A stretch of DNA of 64,000 nucleotides from Myxococcus sp. CA023 (lineage in GTDB: Bacteria > Myxococcota > Myxococcia > Myxococcales > Myxococcaceae). Below the pieces are notes generated by a model, which was given only the letters and a program-made list of their open reading frames with translations, was not told the origin of the DNA and did not search any database. The position numbers and the translations under genes were made by a program. Positions 27,974 to 37,026 of this stretch are shown here, piece after piece. Position 1 is the first letter of the stretch. Each line of letters starts with the position of its first letter. The stretch covers positions 22,231-86,230 of the forward strand of contig NZ_JAAEAH010000036.1 in NCBI RefSeq assembly GCF_010998615.1, given 5' to 3'.

Positions 27974-28843
27974 TCAGGTCCGCGCCATGACGGGAAAGAG
28001 GTTCGCCTCACGTGGGGACGTCAGTCCCCGCACGAACAGGTCGGCCTCCATGTCCTCGCCCGCCTCCACCGCGCCGGGCCACCAGCGCTCCGGCGTGAAG
28101 CCGAACTGGATGGAGGAAATCGGCCGGTCGATGAGCCGCGGCAGCGCCGCCCGTAAATCAAAGGGCGCACGCGCGAAGATGTCATCGATGAACAGCGTCT
28201 CGCCCTCCACCTCCGCGAACACCCAGGCATCGTCACTCAGGGCTCGCAGCGGCCGAGCGAACCCGTTCGCTGCATACCAACTGGCGGCCGTGCCCCGCGC
28301 GCCGAAGCGCTCCGTCACCGGCAGCCCCTCGTCCGAGAGCATCCGGAGCCGTGCCCGCACATCCGCCTCCGCCAGGTCGAGCCGCGGCGCCGTCGTCCCT
28401 CCCGGCCGCGCCACGTGCGAGGCGGAGAACAGCGTCTGGCGCCGAGGCTCGAAGCCGAAGCGCGGGTAGAACTCCAGCACGCTCTTGTTGGCGAACAGCA
28501 GCACGGGCGCGTCACCACAGTGCGCCAGCGCCGCGTTCATCACCTCGCGCGCCAGCCCCCGCCCGCGCTCGGCAGGCAGGCTCCCCACGGCGCCAAGCTG
28601 GTAGCCCGTCACCTCCCGCCCTTCGAGCAACAACCGCATCCGCATCACCGAGGCATTGGCCAGCACCCGGCCGTCCTCCACCACCGCGAACGCGCGGTAG
28701 TCGTCGTTCCATTCACCCCACTGCGTCCAACGCCGGAAGTCGGCGCGGGTGAAGACTCGCGGCACGTAGTCGCAGAACGCGGCCTGGAGCGCCGAGGTGC
28801 CGGGCCCGATTTCAGTGACGGTGGGAACGCGCTTCGAAGCCAT
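27974..28843 (-). CDS. GNAT-family N-acetyltransferase
   Basis: 289 residues. The acetyl-CoA loop is GYQLGAVGSLPAERGRGLAR, with Q/RxxGxG/A in ERGRGLA; FYPRFGFEPR completes the fold. The N-terminal half is a standard GNAT domain (about 25-145) and the C-terminal half (about 155-285) looks like a second, degenerate GNAT or sterol-carrier-like domain, as in Eis-like two-domain enzymes. The acceptor is unknown. It is a single gene converging on the DUF1624-like gene. The 299 bp beyond its start (28844-29142) carry a copy of the 57-bp repeat and no gene. Confidence 0.85.
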   Translation of the reverse strand: MASKRVPTVTEIGPGTSALQAAFCDYVPRVFTRADFRRWTQWGEWNDDYRAFAVVEDGRVLANASVMRMRLLLEGREVTGYQLGAVGSLPAERGRGLAREVMNAALAHCGDAPVLLFANKSVLEFYPRFGFEPRRQTLFSASHVARPGGTTAPRLDLAEADVRARLRMLSDEGLPVTERFGARGTAASWYAANGFARPLRALSDDAWVFAEVEGETLFIDDIFARAPFDLRAALPRLIDRPISSIQFGFTPERWWPGAVEAGEDMEADLFVRGLTSPREANLFPVMART

Positions 28844-29016
28844 CCATCCACCCTACGCGATTCCCACCAGCGGCCAACGGACGCGAGCCCGCACCGGGAA
28901 TCCCTAACGCGCTGCGTATCATGAGCCTTCACCCGGAAGCCCACCAGTCGCCTGTTGTCACAATGCCAATAGGCAACTGAAGGGTTGCGCGCATGAGCGA
29001 CCTACCCCCGTCCGCT

Positions 29017-29073
29017 CATCCCCTCGCCTCCCTGCCTTGCCCCCCAGCAGAATGGCGAAAGTCGAGTCTGAGC
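29017..29073 (+). repeat. Direct repeat A (57 bp) flanking the 29143-30654 gene
   Basis: This 57-bp block recurs at 30882-30937 in the same orientation, with one substitution and one single-base indel. It begins CATCCCCTCGCCTCCCTGCC and ends GAAAGTCGAGTCTGAGC. It is intergenic in both places. Confidence 0.85.
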
Positions 29074-29142
29074 CTCGCTGAAGCGATGCGGCTCGTGAGG
29101 AAGAGAGGGAGCGGGCTCCCTCCCTTCCCTGGACTTCAGCGT

Positions 29143-30654
29143 CTACGGGCTGAACATGCCGGTGAGCACGCTGGCGCGGCCTCGAGGCAGCGAGCGCTTG
29201 AACGGGCTCGTCGCGAGGCTCGAGCCGGGCTGGTACCAGCTCTGGATTTCCGCGAAGTACGTCCCGCCCGCCCGCAGCACGTCCGGGGGCAGGTACACGC
29301 TCTGGAGATCCGTGTGCAGCATCGCCACGCGCGTCGCGGTGGTGGAGCCGTTGCTCGTGCCGAGCCGGTAGATGTTCACCACGTAGTTCGTGGCCGTGCC
29401 GATCAGCGGCTTCGACCAGCGCAGCGAGGCGTCGGTCCCCACGCCCGTGAGGTTCTGGAACGCGCCGCGCGTGTTCACCAGGGGCGCCTGCACCGGCCCG
29501 ACGAGGGGCTCCACGGGCGCGGCGGTGAACGCGCTCGCCTCTTGCTCCACGCGGATGTCCACGCTCATGGTGTAGGGCGTCGCGGTTCCCAGCGCGTAGC
29601 TCTGCGTGAAGCCCGCGACGGCGGTCGCCACCTTCTGCCACGCCGCCGGGAGCGGGTTGTTGTAGGTCATGCTCCCCGTGACGATGTCGGTCCGCTGCGC
29701 GTCAGGATTGAGCTTCACGAGCAGTGGCGGCCCGCTGATGGACGCGAACGCCGAGCTCAGCGCGGCCGGCCGGGCGGACATCCAGATCTCGTTGTACGTG
29801 CTGACCGCGCCCGGGTTCACCTGGGTGCGCATGGCTTCGAAGGCCGAGCGTCTCCAGTCCACCTCGAAGGTGCCTGTCGCGACGGGCTGGGTGAAGGTTC
29901 CGTTGACGGTGGTGGGCTGGCCCTCCACCTGCGTCATGCTCGCGTTGAGCACCTTGTGCATCGCGCGGTAGGACACTCCATTCGCGCTCGTCTGCAACCG
30001 CATCTGCGCGAGCGAGAACACATCCCCGCGGCTGCTGTCGAGCAGCACCGGGTTGAGCATGTGGGCGTAATCGAAGCTCAGCCCGGAGAGCGACGTGGCG
30101 CCCGCCAGGGGGCGCCCCGTGGCGGCGCCGCCCATGTAGCCGAACGCGCCCGCGTTCAACGAATACATGTCCAGGAAGTCCCCCGGATGCCAGGGGGACA
30201 AGCCGGTGGCGGACACCGTCACGGGAGTGGGCAGCGAGGCGAAGGTGCCATCGCGGCCCCACTCCGTGGAGCCCAGATCGAACGCGCGGCCGGTGCTCAC
30301 CAGGTAGCGCGAGCCCAGCTTCAGGTAGATGCGGCCGGAAGGGACGTTCGGCACGGAGATGGTGCCGTCCGCAGAGCCCGTGCCCGGATAGGCCGTGAAC
30401 GCCCCGGTCGATGAGTCCCGCAGGTATGCCACCACCGACGTGGCGGACTGGTCGTAAGGCTTCGTCTCGTTGCCCGACGTGGCGACGAAGGTGACCGGGC
30501 TGGTACCGGTGACATGGGTGACCAGGCCTTGGGTGACCTGGGAGGTCGCGTCCGTCGATACAGAGGATTCCACCGCCTCGGCCTCGTCGAGCCCCGCGCA
30601 GCCGACCCCTGTCATGCCGACCAAAAGCCCGAGGGAAATCAATGACATATTCAT
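29143..30654 (-). CDS. Large lipoprotein of unknown function
   Basis: 503 residues with signal MNMSLISLGLLVGMTGVGC (lipidated Cys19). The mature part is Thr/Ser-rich and beta-rich with segments such as VPSGRIYLKLGSRYLVSTG, FDYAHMLNPVLLDSSRGDVF and a C-terminal module about residues 395-490 (LRWSKPLIGTATNYVVNIYR, YFAEIQSWY) that looks like a fibronectin type III-like domain. Probably an outer-membrane or surface lipoprotein. It has no near neighbours on its strand and is bracketed by the two 57-bp direct repeats. A region of lower GC lies upstream (about 30655-30790) and probably holds the promoter. Confidence 0.75.
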   Translation of the reverse strand: MNMSLISLGLLVGMTGVGCAGLDEAEAVESSVSTDATSQVTQGLVTHVTGTSPVTFVATSGNETKPYDQSATSVVAYLRDSSTGAFTAYPGTGSADGTISVPNVPSGRIYLKLGSRYLVSTGRAFDLGSTEWGRDGTFASLPTPVTVSATGLSPWHPGDFLDMYSLNAGAFGYMGGAATGRPLAGATSLSGLSFDYAHMLNPVLLDSSRGDVFSLAQMRLQTSANGVSYRAMHKVLNASMTQVEGQPTTVNGTFTQPVATGTFEVDWRRSAFEAMRTQVNPGAVSTYNEIWMSARPAALSSAFASISGPPLLVKLNPDAQRTDIVTGSMTYNNPLPAAWQKVATAVAGFTQSYALGTATPYTMSVDIRVEQEASAFTAAPVEPLVGPVQAPLVNTRGAFQNLTGVGTDASLRWSKPLIGTATNYVVNIYRLGTSNGSTTATRVAMLHTDLQSVYLPPDVLRAGGTYFAEIQSWYQPGSSLATSPFKRSLPRGRASVLTGMFSP

Positions 30655-30881
30655 TGTGAAGGAAACCCTTTCGGCGACGGCCCGAATAGCGCCGTGCAGG
30701 GAGATTCATACCGGGTCGGTCTGACTTTTCCGGGAGCGCTTCGACTCCAAATTTCCCTCGGGGATATGAAAGCAAACGCGCTTGTCGGCAGGTGAGCCCG
30801 GCAACGGACTCTGTGATGACTGGCGCCATTCGCCTGGTGACTGCGGTCACCGCCGGGGGCCTGGAGCGCGTTGCGTGGTGC

Positions 30882-30937
30882 CATCCCCTCGCCTCCCTGC
30901 CTTGCTCCCCGCAGAATGGCGAAAGTCGAGTCTGAGC
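30882..30937 (+). repeat. Direct repeat B (56 bp)
   Basis: Second copy of the repeat at 29017-29073, same orientation, about 1.87 kb away. It lies between the lipoprotein promoter region and the aldehyde dehydrogenase terminator. Confidence 0.85.
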
Positions 30938-30945
30938 GCGGGCGC

Positions 30946-30975
30946 CGGCCTCCTGGAGAACCCGCCAGGAGGCCG
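30946..30975 (-). terminator. Hairpin after the aldehyde dehydrogenase gene
   Basis: GGCCTCCTGG (30947-30956) pairs perfectly with CCAGGAGGCC (30965-30974), extended one base pair outward, with an 8-nt loop. It starts 12 bp beyond the dehydrogenase stop. No T-run follows on the minus strand, so strength is uncertain. Confidence 0.6.
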
Positions 30976-30986
30976 CGGCCTTCGCG

Positions 30987-32393
30987 TCACAGGAAGCGTT
31001 TGAAGAGGTCCAGCTTCCCCGTGTAGGGCGGGTAGCGCAGCTTCAGGTCGAGCAGGAAGGGCCGCTTCACCACACCCTTGCGGTGGCTGAAGGCGTCGAA
31101 GCTGGCCTGACCGTGGTAGCCGCCGGTGCCGGACTCCCCCACGCCTCCGAAAGACAGGCCCTTCGCCGCGAAGTGGACGCACACGTCGTTGGCCACCGCG
31201 CCGCCGCTCGACGTCTCCGTGAGGACGCGCTCGTTCACCGCCGCGTCCTTGGAGAAGGTGTAGAGCGCCAGCGGCTTCGGCCTCGCGCGGACGAAGCGGA
31301 TGGCCTCGTCGATGCTCGGACAGTCCACCAGCGGCAGCAGGGGCCCGAAAATCTCCTCCTGCATCAGCGGGCTGGACAGCGGCGCGTCGGTGATGACGGT
31401 GGGCGCGAAGAAGCGGCTGTCCGCGTCCCGCTCACCGCCAAAGGCCACTGTCCCGTCCTGCGCCAGCTTCGAGACGCGCTCGAAGTGCCGCGAATTGATG
31501 ATGCGGCCATAGTCGCGGCTCTCACGCGCGTTCGCGCCGTAGAAGCCGGTGACGGCCTTCTGGACCAGCTCCGTGAAGCGGCCCTTGAGCTCGGGTGGAA
31601 TGAGCACGTAGTCCGGGGCGATGCAGGTCTGCCCGGCGTTGAGGTACTTGCCCCAGGCGATGCGGCGCGCGGTGACTTCCAGGTCCGCGCTCTTGTCGAT
31701 GATGCATGGGCTCTTGCCGCCCAGCTCCAGCACGGTGGGCGTCAGGTGCTTCGCCGCGGCCTCCGCCACCACCCGGCCCACCTGGGGACCGCCGGTGAAG
31801 AAGATGAGGTCCCAGCGCTCGTCGAGCAGGGCGCGGCTCTCCTCCGCGCCGCCTTCCACGACGGCGACGACGTCCTCGGGGAAGGCTTCTTTCAGCATCC
31901 GCGCGAGCACGGCGGACGTCGCCGGTGACAGCTCGCTGGGCTTCAGCACGGCGGTACAGCCCGCGGCGAGCGCCCCGATGAGCGGAGCAATCGCCAACTG
32001 ATAGGGGTAGTTCCACGGGGCGATGATGAGCGTCACGCCCAGCGGGTCCGAGTACTGCCAGACGCGCGCGGGTTGGATGGCGAGCGGCGCCGCCCCCTTG
32101 CGCGGCGCCATCCACGCCTTCACGTTCTTCAGCGCGTCCTTCAGCTCCCCGTAGATGCTGCCCACCTCCGTGAGGTAGGCCTCCTCGGGGCTCTTGGAGA
32201 GGTCCGACTGCAGGGCGGCGAGAATCTCCGCCTCGTACTTGCGTGCCGCCCGTTCGAGCACCTGCAACTGCTCCCGTCGCCACGCCAGCGGCAGCGTGGC
32301 ACGGGTCTCGAAACGGGCCCGCTGCTTCTCGACGAGCGCCTTCGCATCGAACGAAGGTGGAACGGCAGCGAGACGACTGGAGCCCTGCGTCAT
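30987..32393 (-). CDS. Aldehyde dehydrogenase (class 3-like, fatty aldehyde type)
   Basis: 468 residues, typical of class 3/YwdH-like enzymes that lack the longer N-terminus of ALDH1/2. The NAD loop motifs are APWNYPYQLA and FFTGGPQVG; the catalytic pair is Glu223 in LELGGKSP and Cys257 in NAGQTCIAP. QEEIFGPLLPL and SFGGVGESGTGGYHG are further family signatures. It oxidises aldehydes, probably medium- or long-chain, to acids, fitting the fatty acid oxidation genes upstream. It starts 23 bp after the fadJ stop and is likely the third gene of fadI-fadJ-aldehyde dehydrogenase. Confidence 0.92.
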   Translation of the reverse strand: MTQGSSRLAAVPPSFDAKALVEKQRARFETRATLPLAWRREQLQVLERAARKYEAEILAALQSDLSKSPEEAYLTEVGSIYGELKDALKNVKAWMAPRKGAAPLAIQPARVWQYSDPLGVTLIIAPWNYPYQLAIAPLIGALAAGCTAVLKPSELSPATSAVLARMLKEAFPEDVVAVVEGGAEESRALLDERWDLIFFTGGPQVGRVVAEAAAKHLTPTVLELGGKSPCIIDKSADLEVTARRIAWGKYLNAGQTCIAPDYVLIPPELKGRFTELVQKAVTGFYGANARESRDYGRIINSRHFERVSKLAQDGTVAFGGERDADSRFFAPTVITDAPLSSPLMQEEIFGPLLPLVDCPSIDEAIRFVRARPKPLALYTFSKDAAVNERVLTETSSGGAVANDVCVHFAAKGLSFGGVGESGTGGYHGQASFDAFSHRKGVVKRPFLLDLKLRYPPYTGKLDLFKRFL

Positions 32394-32416
32394 CGGACCT
32401 CTCCTTGTGTGAGCTG

Positions 32417-34594
32417 CTACTTCAAGAGTTCGCCTCTTTCGGCCTTCTCGACGAGCGACGCCGGCGGCTCGAAGTGCGCACCGTAGCGCTGCGCGAGCTC
32501 ACGCGCGCGGGCAATGAAGCCCCGCGGCCCGTTGCCCGTCCGGCCCTCATAGCCGTTGATGAACTGCGCCACGCCGCCCGTCCACGCCGGGAAGCCGATG
32601 CCGAGGATGGAGCCGATGTTCGCGTCCGCGGCGGAGCGCAGCACGCCTTCGTCGAAGCAGCGCACCGTGTCGATGGCCTCGGCGAACAGCATCCGCTCCT
32701 TCATGTCCTCGAAGGGGATGCTGTGGCCGGGCTTGGTGAAGTGCTGCGCCAGCCCCGCCCACAGGCCCGTGCGCTTGCCGTCCACGTAGTCGTAGAACCC
32801 GCCGCCGGTGGAGCGGCCCTTGCGCTGGTGCTGGTCAACCATCGCGTCCATCACGGCGTAGCTGCTGTGCTCCGCCCAGGGCTTGCCCTCCGCCAGGATG
32901 GCCGCCTTCGTCTCCTGACGAATCTTGCGCGGCAGCGTCAGCGTGAGTTCGTCCACCAACTGGAGCGGGGCGGCGGGGTAGCCCGCCTGGAGGCCGGCCT
33001 GCTCGATGGAGGCGGGCGAGATGCCCTCGCCCACCATGGCGATGGCCTCGTTGAGGAAGGTGCCGATGACGCGGCTGGTGAAGAAGCCCCGGCTGTCGTT
33101 GACGACGATGGGCGTCTTCCCAATCTGCACCGCGATGTCGATGGCCTTCGCGAGCGTGGCGTCGCTCGTCTTCTTGCCCGCGATGAGCTCCAGCAGCGGC
33201 ATCTTGTCCACGGGCGAGAAGAAGTGCATGCCCACGAAGTCCTCCGTCCGCTTCACGCCCTCGGCGAGCACGGAGATGGGCAGCGTGGACGTGTTGGACC
33301 CGAGCACCGCGTCCGTGGCGACCACGTCCTGCACTTCCTGGAAGACCTGGTGCTTGAGCTTCACGTCCTCGAATACGGCCTCGATGACGAGGTCACACCC
33401 CTTGAGGTCGGCGGCGTCCGTGGTGGGGTGGATTCGCGCCAGCAGCGCGTCCCCCTTCTCCTTCGTGGACTTGCCCTTCTGAATGGCCTTCTCCACCAGC
33501 TTGACGGAGTACTGCTTGCCCTTCTCCGCCGACGCGAGGCTCACGTCCTTGAGCACCACGTCGATGCCGGCCTTGGCGCAGACGTAGGCGATGCCCGCGC
33601 CCATCATCCCCGCGCCCAGCACGCCCACCTTCTTCGCGGTGTGCTGCGGGTAGTCCTTGGGACGGCCGCCACCGGAGTTGATGTGCTGCATGTCGAAGAA
33701 GAACGCCTGAATCATGTTCTTCGCGACCTGCCCGGTGACGAGCTCCGTGAAGTAGCGCGACTCCACGGTGAACGCGGTGTCCACGTCCACCTGCGTGCTC
33801 TCCACGGCCGTGGCCATGATGGCGCGGGGCGCCGGCATGTTCGCGCCCTTGAGCTGCTTGCGCAGGTTCGCGGGGAACGCGGGCAGGTTCGCCGCCAGGC
33901 CCGGAGACGACGGCGTTCCGCCCGGAATCTTGTAGCCCTTCTGGTCCCACGGCTGCTGCGCGGTGGGATGGGCCTTCACCCACGCCTTGGCCGCGGGTAG
34001 CAGCGCCTCCACGGAGTCCACCACGTCATGGACCAGGCCGACCTCCTTCGCCTCCTGCGGGCGGTAGCGCTGGCCCTGGAGCAGCACCTTCATCAGCGCG
34101 TCCACGATGCCCAGCATCCGCACCGTGCGCACAACGCCGCCGCCACCGGGCAAGAGGCCCAGCGTGACTTCCGGCAGACCCACCTGGGCGCCCTTCACGT
34201 CCGCGATGATGCGGTGGTGGCAGGCGAGCGCGATCTCCAGCCCGCCGCCCAGCGCCGCGCCGTTGATGGCCGCGACCACGGGCTTGCCCAGCGTCTCCAG
34301 CGTGCGCAGCTGCGCCTTGATTTCCTGCCCCAGCTCGAAGGCCTGCTTCGCGTCCTCCTTGCGCACCTTCTGCAGGTCCTTCAAATCACCACCGGCGAAG
34401 AAGGTCTTCTTCGCGGAGGTGAGGATGACACCGGTGACGGTGTCATTCTCCTTGACCAACCGGTCCACCGTCGCGCGCATGGACTTCAGGTACGCGGCGT
34501 TCATGGTGTTCGCGGACTGGTTCGGGTCATCCAACGTCAAGACGACGATGCCGTCGGCGTCCTTGTCCCAGCGGATGGTGTTCTGCTCGCTCAT
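32417..34594 (-). CDS. fadJ: FadJ/FadB-type multifunctional enoyl-CoA hydratase/3-hydroxyacyl-CoA dehydrogenase
   Basis: 725 residues from the ATG at 34594. The N-terminal crotonase domain (about 1-190) has the oxyanion motifs FFAGGDLKDL and GAALGGGLEIALACHH. The linker leads to the dehydrogenase NAD fold KVGVLGAGMMGAGIAYVCAK (about 318-337) and SNTSTLPISVLAE, then two C-terminal 3HCDH helical domains with SRGFFTSRVIGTFLNEA. It hydrates enoyl-CoA and oxidises the 3-hydroxy product in beta-oxidation, handing it to the thiolase. It follows fadI by 40 bp. A fadIJ pair is known in M. xanthus to burn membrane lipids during development; I infer that this is the same locus. Confidence 0.93.
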   Translation of the reverse strand: MSEQNTIRWDKDADGIVVLTLDDPNQSANTMNAAYLKSMRATVDRLVKENDTVTGVILTSAKKTFFAGGDLKDLQKVRKEDAKQAFELGQEIKAQLRTLETLGKPVVAAINGAALGGGLEIALACHHRIIADVKGAQVGLPEVTLGLLPGGGGVVRTVRMLGIVDALMKVLLQGQRYRPQEAKEVGLVHDVVDSVEALLPAAKAWVKAHPTAQQPWDQKGYKIPGGTPSSPGLAANLPAFPANLRKQLKGANMPAPRAIMATAVESTQVDVDTAFTVESRYFTELVTGQVAKNMIQAFFFDMQHINSGGGRPKDYPQHTAKKVGVLGAGMMGAGIAYVCAKAGIDVVLKDVSLASAEKGKQYSVKLVEKAIQKGKSTKEKGDALLARIHPTTDAADLKGCDLVIEAVFEDVKLKHQVFQEVQDVVATDAVLGSNTSTLPISVLAEGVKRTEDFVGMHFFSPVDKMPLLELIAGKKTSDATLAKAIDIAVQIGKTPIVVNDSRGFFTSRVIGTFLNEAIAMVGEGISPASIEQAGLQAGYPAAPLQLVDELTLTLPRKIRQETKAAILAEGKPWAEHSSYAVMDAMVDQHQRKGRSTGGGFYDYVDGKRTGLWAGLAQHFTKPGHSIPFEDMKERMLFAEAIDTVRCFDEGVLRSAADANIGSILGIGFPAWTGGVAQFINGYEGRTGNGPRGFIARARELAQRYGAHFEPPASLVEKAERGELLK

Positions 34595-34634
34595 GGGGTT
34601 CGCTCGAATCCTGTCGAAGTGTTGGAAGAGAAGC

Positions 34635-35846
34635 TCAGACGCGCTCGATGAGGGTGGCCACGCCCATGCCACCACCGACGCACAAGGTGATGACCGCGCG
34701 GCGCGCCTTGCGTCGCTCCAGCTCGTCCACCATCGTCCCCAGAATCATCGCGCCCGTGGCGCCCAGCGGGTGCCCCATGGCGATGGCGCCGCCGTTCACA
34801 TTCAGCTTCTCGTCCGGAATGCCGAGGTCCTTCTGGTACTTGAGCACCACCGAGGCGAAGGCCTCGTTGAGTTCGAACAGGTCGATGTCCTTCACCGACA
34901 GGCCCGCAATCTCCAGCAGCTTCTGGGTGGCCGGAATCGGGCCGGTGAGCATGATGGTGGGGTCCGAGCCGGACGTGGCCACCGCGGCGATGCGCGCGCG
35001 CGGCGTGAGGCCCAGCGACTTGCCCACCTGCTCGGAGCCGATGAGCACCAGCGCCGCGCCGTCCACGATGCCCGACGAGTTGCCCGGCGTGTGGACGTGC
35101 TCGATGCGCTCCACGAAGTGGTACTTCTGCAAGGCCACCGCGTCGAAGCCGCCCGCCTCGCCCATGACGGAGAAGGACGGGTTGAGCTTGCCGAGCGACG
35201 CCACGGTGGAGTCCGGGCGCATGAGCTCGTCATGGTCCAGCACGGTGAGGCCATTCTGGTCCACCACCGGGACGACGGAGTTCTTGAAGTACCCGCCGGC
35301 CCACGCCTGGGCCGCCAGTTGCTGCGAACGGGCCGCGTAGCGGTCCACGTCCTCGCGCGTGAAGCCCTCAATGGTGGCGATGAGGTCCGCGGAGATGCCC
35401 TGCGGGACGAAGTAGGTGTCGAAGTTGGTGGCCGGGTCCATGGCCCAGGCGCCGCCGTCCGAGCCCATGGGCACGCGCGACATGCTCTCCACGCCGCCCG
35501 CGATGACCAGGTGCTCCCAGCCCGAGCGCACCTGCTGGGCGGCCATGTTCACCGCCGTGAGGCCGGACGCGCAGAAGCGGTTGAGCTGCACGCCGCCCAC
35601 CGTCTCTGGCAGCCCCGCCGCCAGCACCAGGGTACGGGCGATGTCGGCGCCCTGCTCACCCACCGGCGACACGACGCCGAGCACCACGTCGTCGATGCGC
35701 TTGGGGTCCAGGTTCGGGTGACGCTTCTTGAGCGCGTCCACCAGCCCGGTGAGCAGCGTGATGGGCTTGGTACCGTGCAGCGCGCCTTTCCTGCCCTTGC
35801 CGCGAGGGGTCCGGACGGCGTCGAAGATGAATGCTTCCTGGCTCAC
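34635..35846 (-). CDS. fadI: FadI/FadA-type acetyl-CoA acyltransferase (3-ketoacyl-CoA thiolase)
   Basis: 403 residues, usual thiolase length. The nucleophile is Cys92 in [26 protein letters not shown] carries the catalytic histidine and [11 protein letters not shown] the second cysteine. It cleaves 3-ketoacyl-CoA to acetyl-CoA plus a shortened acyl-CoA, last step of beta-oxidation. It is the first intact gene of the minus-strand operon; 30 bp upstream lies the stop of a truncated acyl-CoA dehydrogenase remnant that would have supplied the first step. Confidence 0.93.
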   Translation of the reverse strand: MSQEAFIFDAVRTPRGKGRKGALHGTKPITLLTGLVDALKKRHPNLDPKRIDDVVLGVVSPVGEQGADIARTLVLAAGLPETVGGVQLNRFCASGLTAVNMAAQQVRSGWEHLVIAGGVESMSRVPMGSDGGAWAMDPATNFDTYFVPQGISADLIATIEGFTREDVDRYAARSQQLAAQAWAGGYFKNSVVPVVDQNGLTVLDHDELMRPDSTVASLGKLNPSFSVMGEAGGFDAVALQKYHFVERIEHVHTPGNSSGIVDGAALVLIGSEQVGKSLGLTPRARIAAVATSGSDPTIMLTGPIPATQKLLEIAGLSVKDIDLFELNEAFASVVLKYQKDLGIPDEKLNVNGGAIAMGHPLGATGAMILGTMVDELERRKARRAVITLCVGGGMGVATLIERV

Positions 35847-35876
35847 GAAGAGCCTCCTTGGGACGGGGATGTGGGT

Positions 35877-36255
35877 CTAAAGGGAACGGGCGACGAGCTC
35901 TTTCATGACCTCGTTCGCGCCGGCAAGGATTCGCGGCACACGCGTGTCCGCGAACAGGTGGGCGATGGGGTACTCCTTCATGTACCCGTACCCCCCGAAC
36001 AACTGCAAGCAACGGTCGGCGACGATGCACGCCTGGTCCGCCACCCAATATTTCGCCATCGTGTACGCCGGGTGCAGCCCCAGCCGGCGCGGCGAGAGGT
36101 TGACCGGCGGACAGCGACAGGATGTGCGGATGCGGCGCCGGGGCGCTGGCGTTGTTCACGCAGAAGTCGATGCCGCCAAAGCGCGCCACGGCCCTTGTCA
36201 CGCGCTCCCCGCTGTCCGCGTCGGCGCTGCCCTCGGATTGCGACGTGCAGTGTGC
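35877..36255 (-). pseudogene. Chimeric remnant: short-chain dehydrogenase fragment joined to an acyl-CoA dehydrogenase C-terminus
   Basis: Reading on the minus strand, 36255 to about 36095 encodes an SDR fragment (VTRAVARFGGIDFCVNNASA then PHPHILSLS). A two-base loss then shifts the frame, after which VNLSPRRLG, HPAYTMAKY continues the SDR pattern found in HSDL2-like enzymes. At MAKY the sequence switches to the acyl-CoA dehydrogenase ending (AKYWVADQACIVADRCLQ, LFGGYGYMKEYPIAHLFADT, NEVMKELVARSL), which stops at 35877. The active site, FAD-binding and N-terminal parts of both enzymes are missing. It precedes fadI, so an acyl-CoA dehydrogenase probably once belonged to this operon. Confidence 0.7.
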
Positions 36256-36453
36256 CGACGAAGCGCCCTGCTCGCTCGTTTGTGCGGTGCCCTGGGGGGA
36301 GTCGCATCATCACCTGTGAGCGATGGTTCAGCGACTACGAACTGGGCGACACGTGCACGCCGGACGCCCAGATTCCTTCCGAGGAGGAGGATGAACTGTC
36401 GTCGGTGGAGCCGCGCCAGAGCAACGAGCCCGGCATGGCGGCGGCATCGAGGG

Positions 36454-36780
36454 TGGGCTCGATTGCGCGAACAGGTGCGGCCCCAGATGCCCCCCGGGTT
36501 CGCGTTGATGCCCGAGACCAAGTTTGGCCCGATGACCGGACGCGCCTCCGGAACCTTTGGACAGCTACATCTTCAAGCGTGGACCCTGAGCCTCCGCCGT
36601 GAAGCGCTGAAACAACTGCGGCAAGCAGGATTGCAAGGGCTGAACGGCTGCCCGATGCAACTCAAGCGAAGCGGAAGGAACCCGCCCGAGCTGCTCGAAC
36701 TCCAGCTGACGCCCTGTGGACGCGTCCACCCGGACTGCCTTCCGTCCGTCAGGTCCCGGTCCGCTGACCCACGGCCACGA
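36454..36780 (+). pseudogene. Probable remnant of a Myxococcus double-CXXCG paralogue (TIGR02264-like)
   Basis: In one plus frame the translation runs LREQVRPQMPPGFALMPETK, FGPMTGRASGTFGQL, WTLSLRREALKQLRQAGLQG and NPPELLELQL then HPDCLPS. This order of motifs recalls the middle of the Myxococcus double-CXXCG family. The start, the first zinc motif and the second CXXCG are missing or out of frame, and no start codon with a ribosome-binding site is seen. The surrounding 36256-37026 (about 770 bp) contains no intact gene; an unrelated fragment ITCERWFSDYELGDTCTPDA lies at about 36310-36370 in another frame. The family call is from memory of the motif pattern. Confidence 0.4.
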
Positions 36781-37026
36781 ACAACGACGCATCAGGCAAA
36801 CCGCTCCCTGCCCCCAGCGAAGCGCGGGAGGTGTGGATACATATCGCGGACAGCCATTTGAATGAGCCGGGCGTGCGGGGAAGGCCCGGGGACAACCCAC
36901 ATCTTCAGCCTGGATGCGGCGGCCGCCGCGTTCGGACAGGCTGGGACTTCCACGGCATCCTCCCGAGGGGTAGGAGGAAAAGCCGCCACTGCGCGCGGCA
37001 CGGGGGCGCCGCGAAGACGTCAGCGC

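Noticed and set aside
29017..30937. The direct repeats as ends of an insertion sequence
   Set aside because: There is no transposase between them, no terminal inverted repeats and no target-site duplication that I can see.
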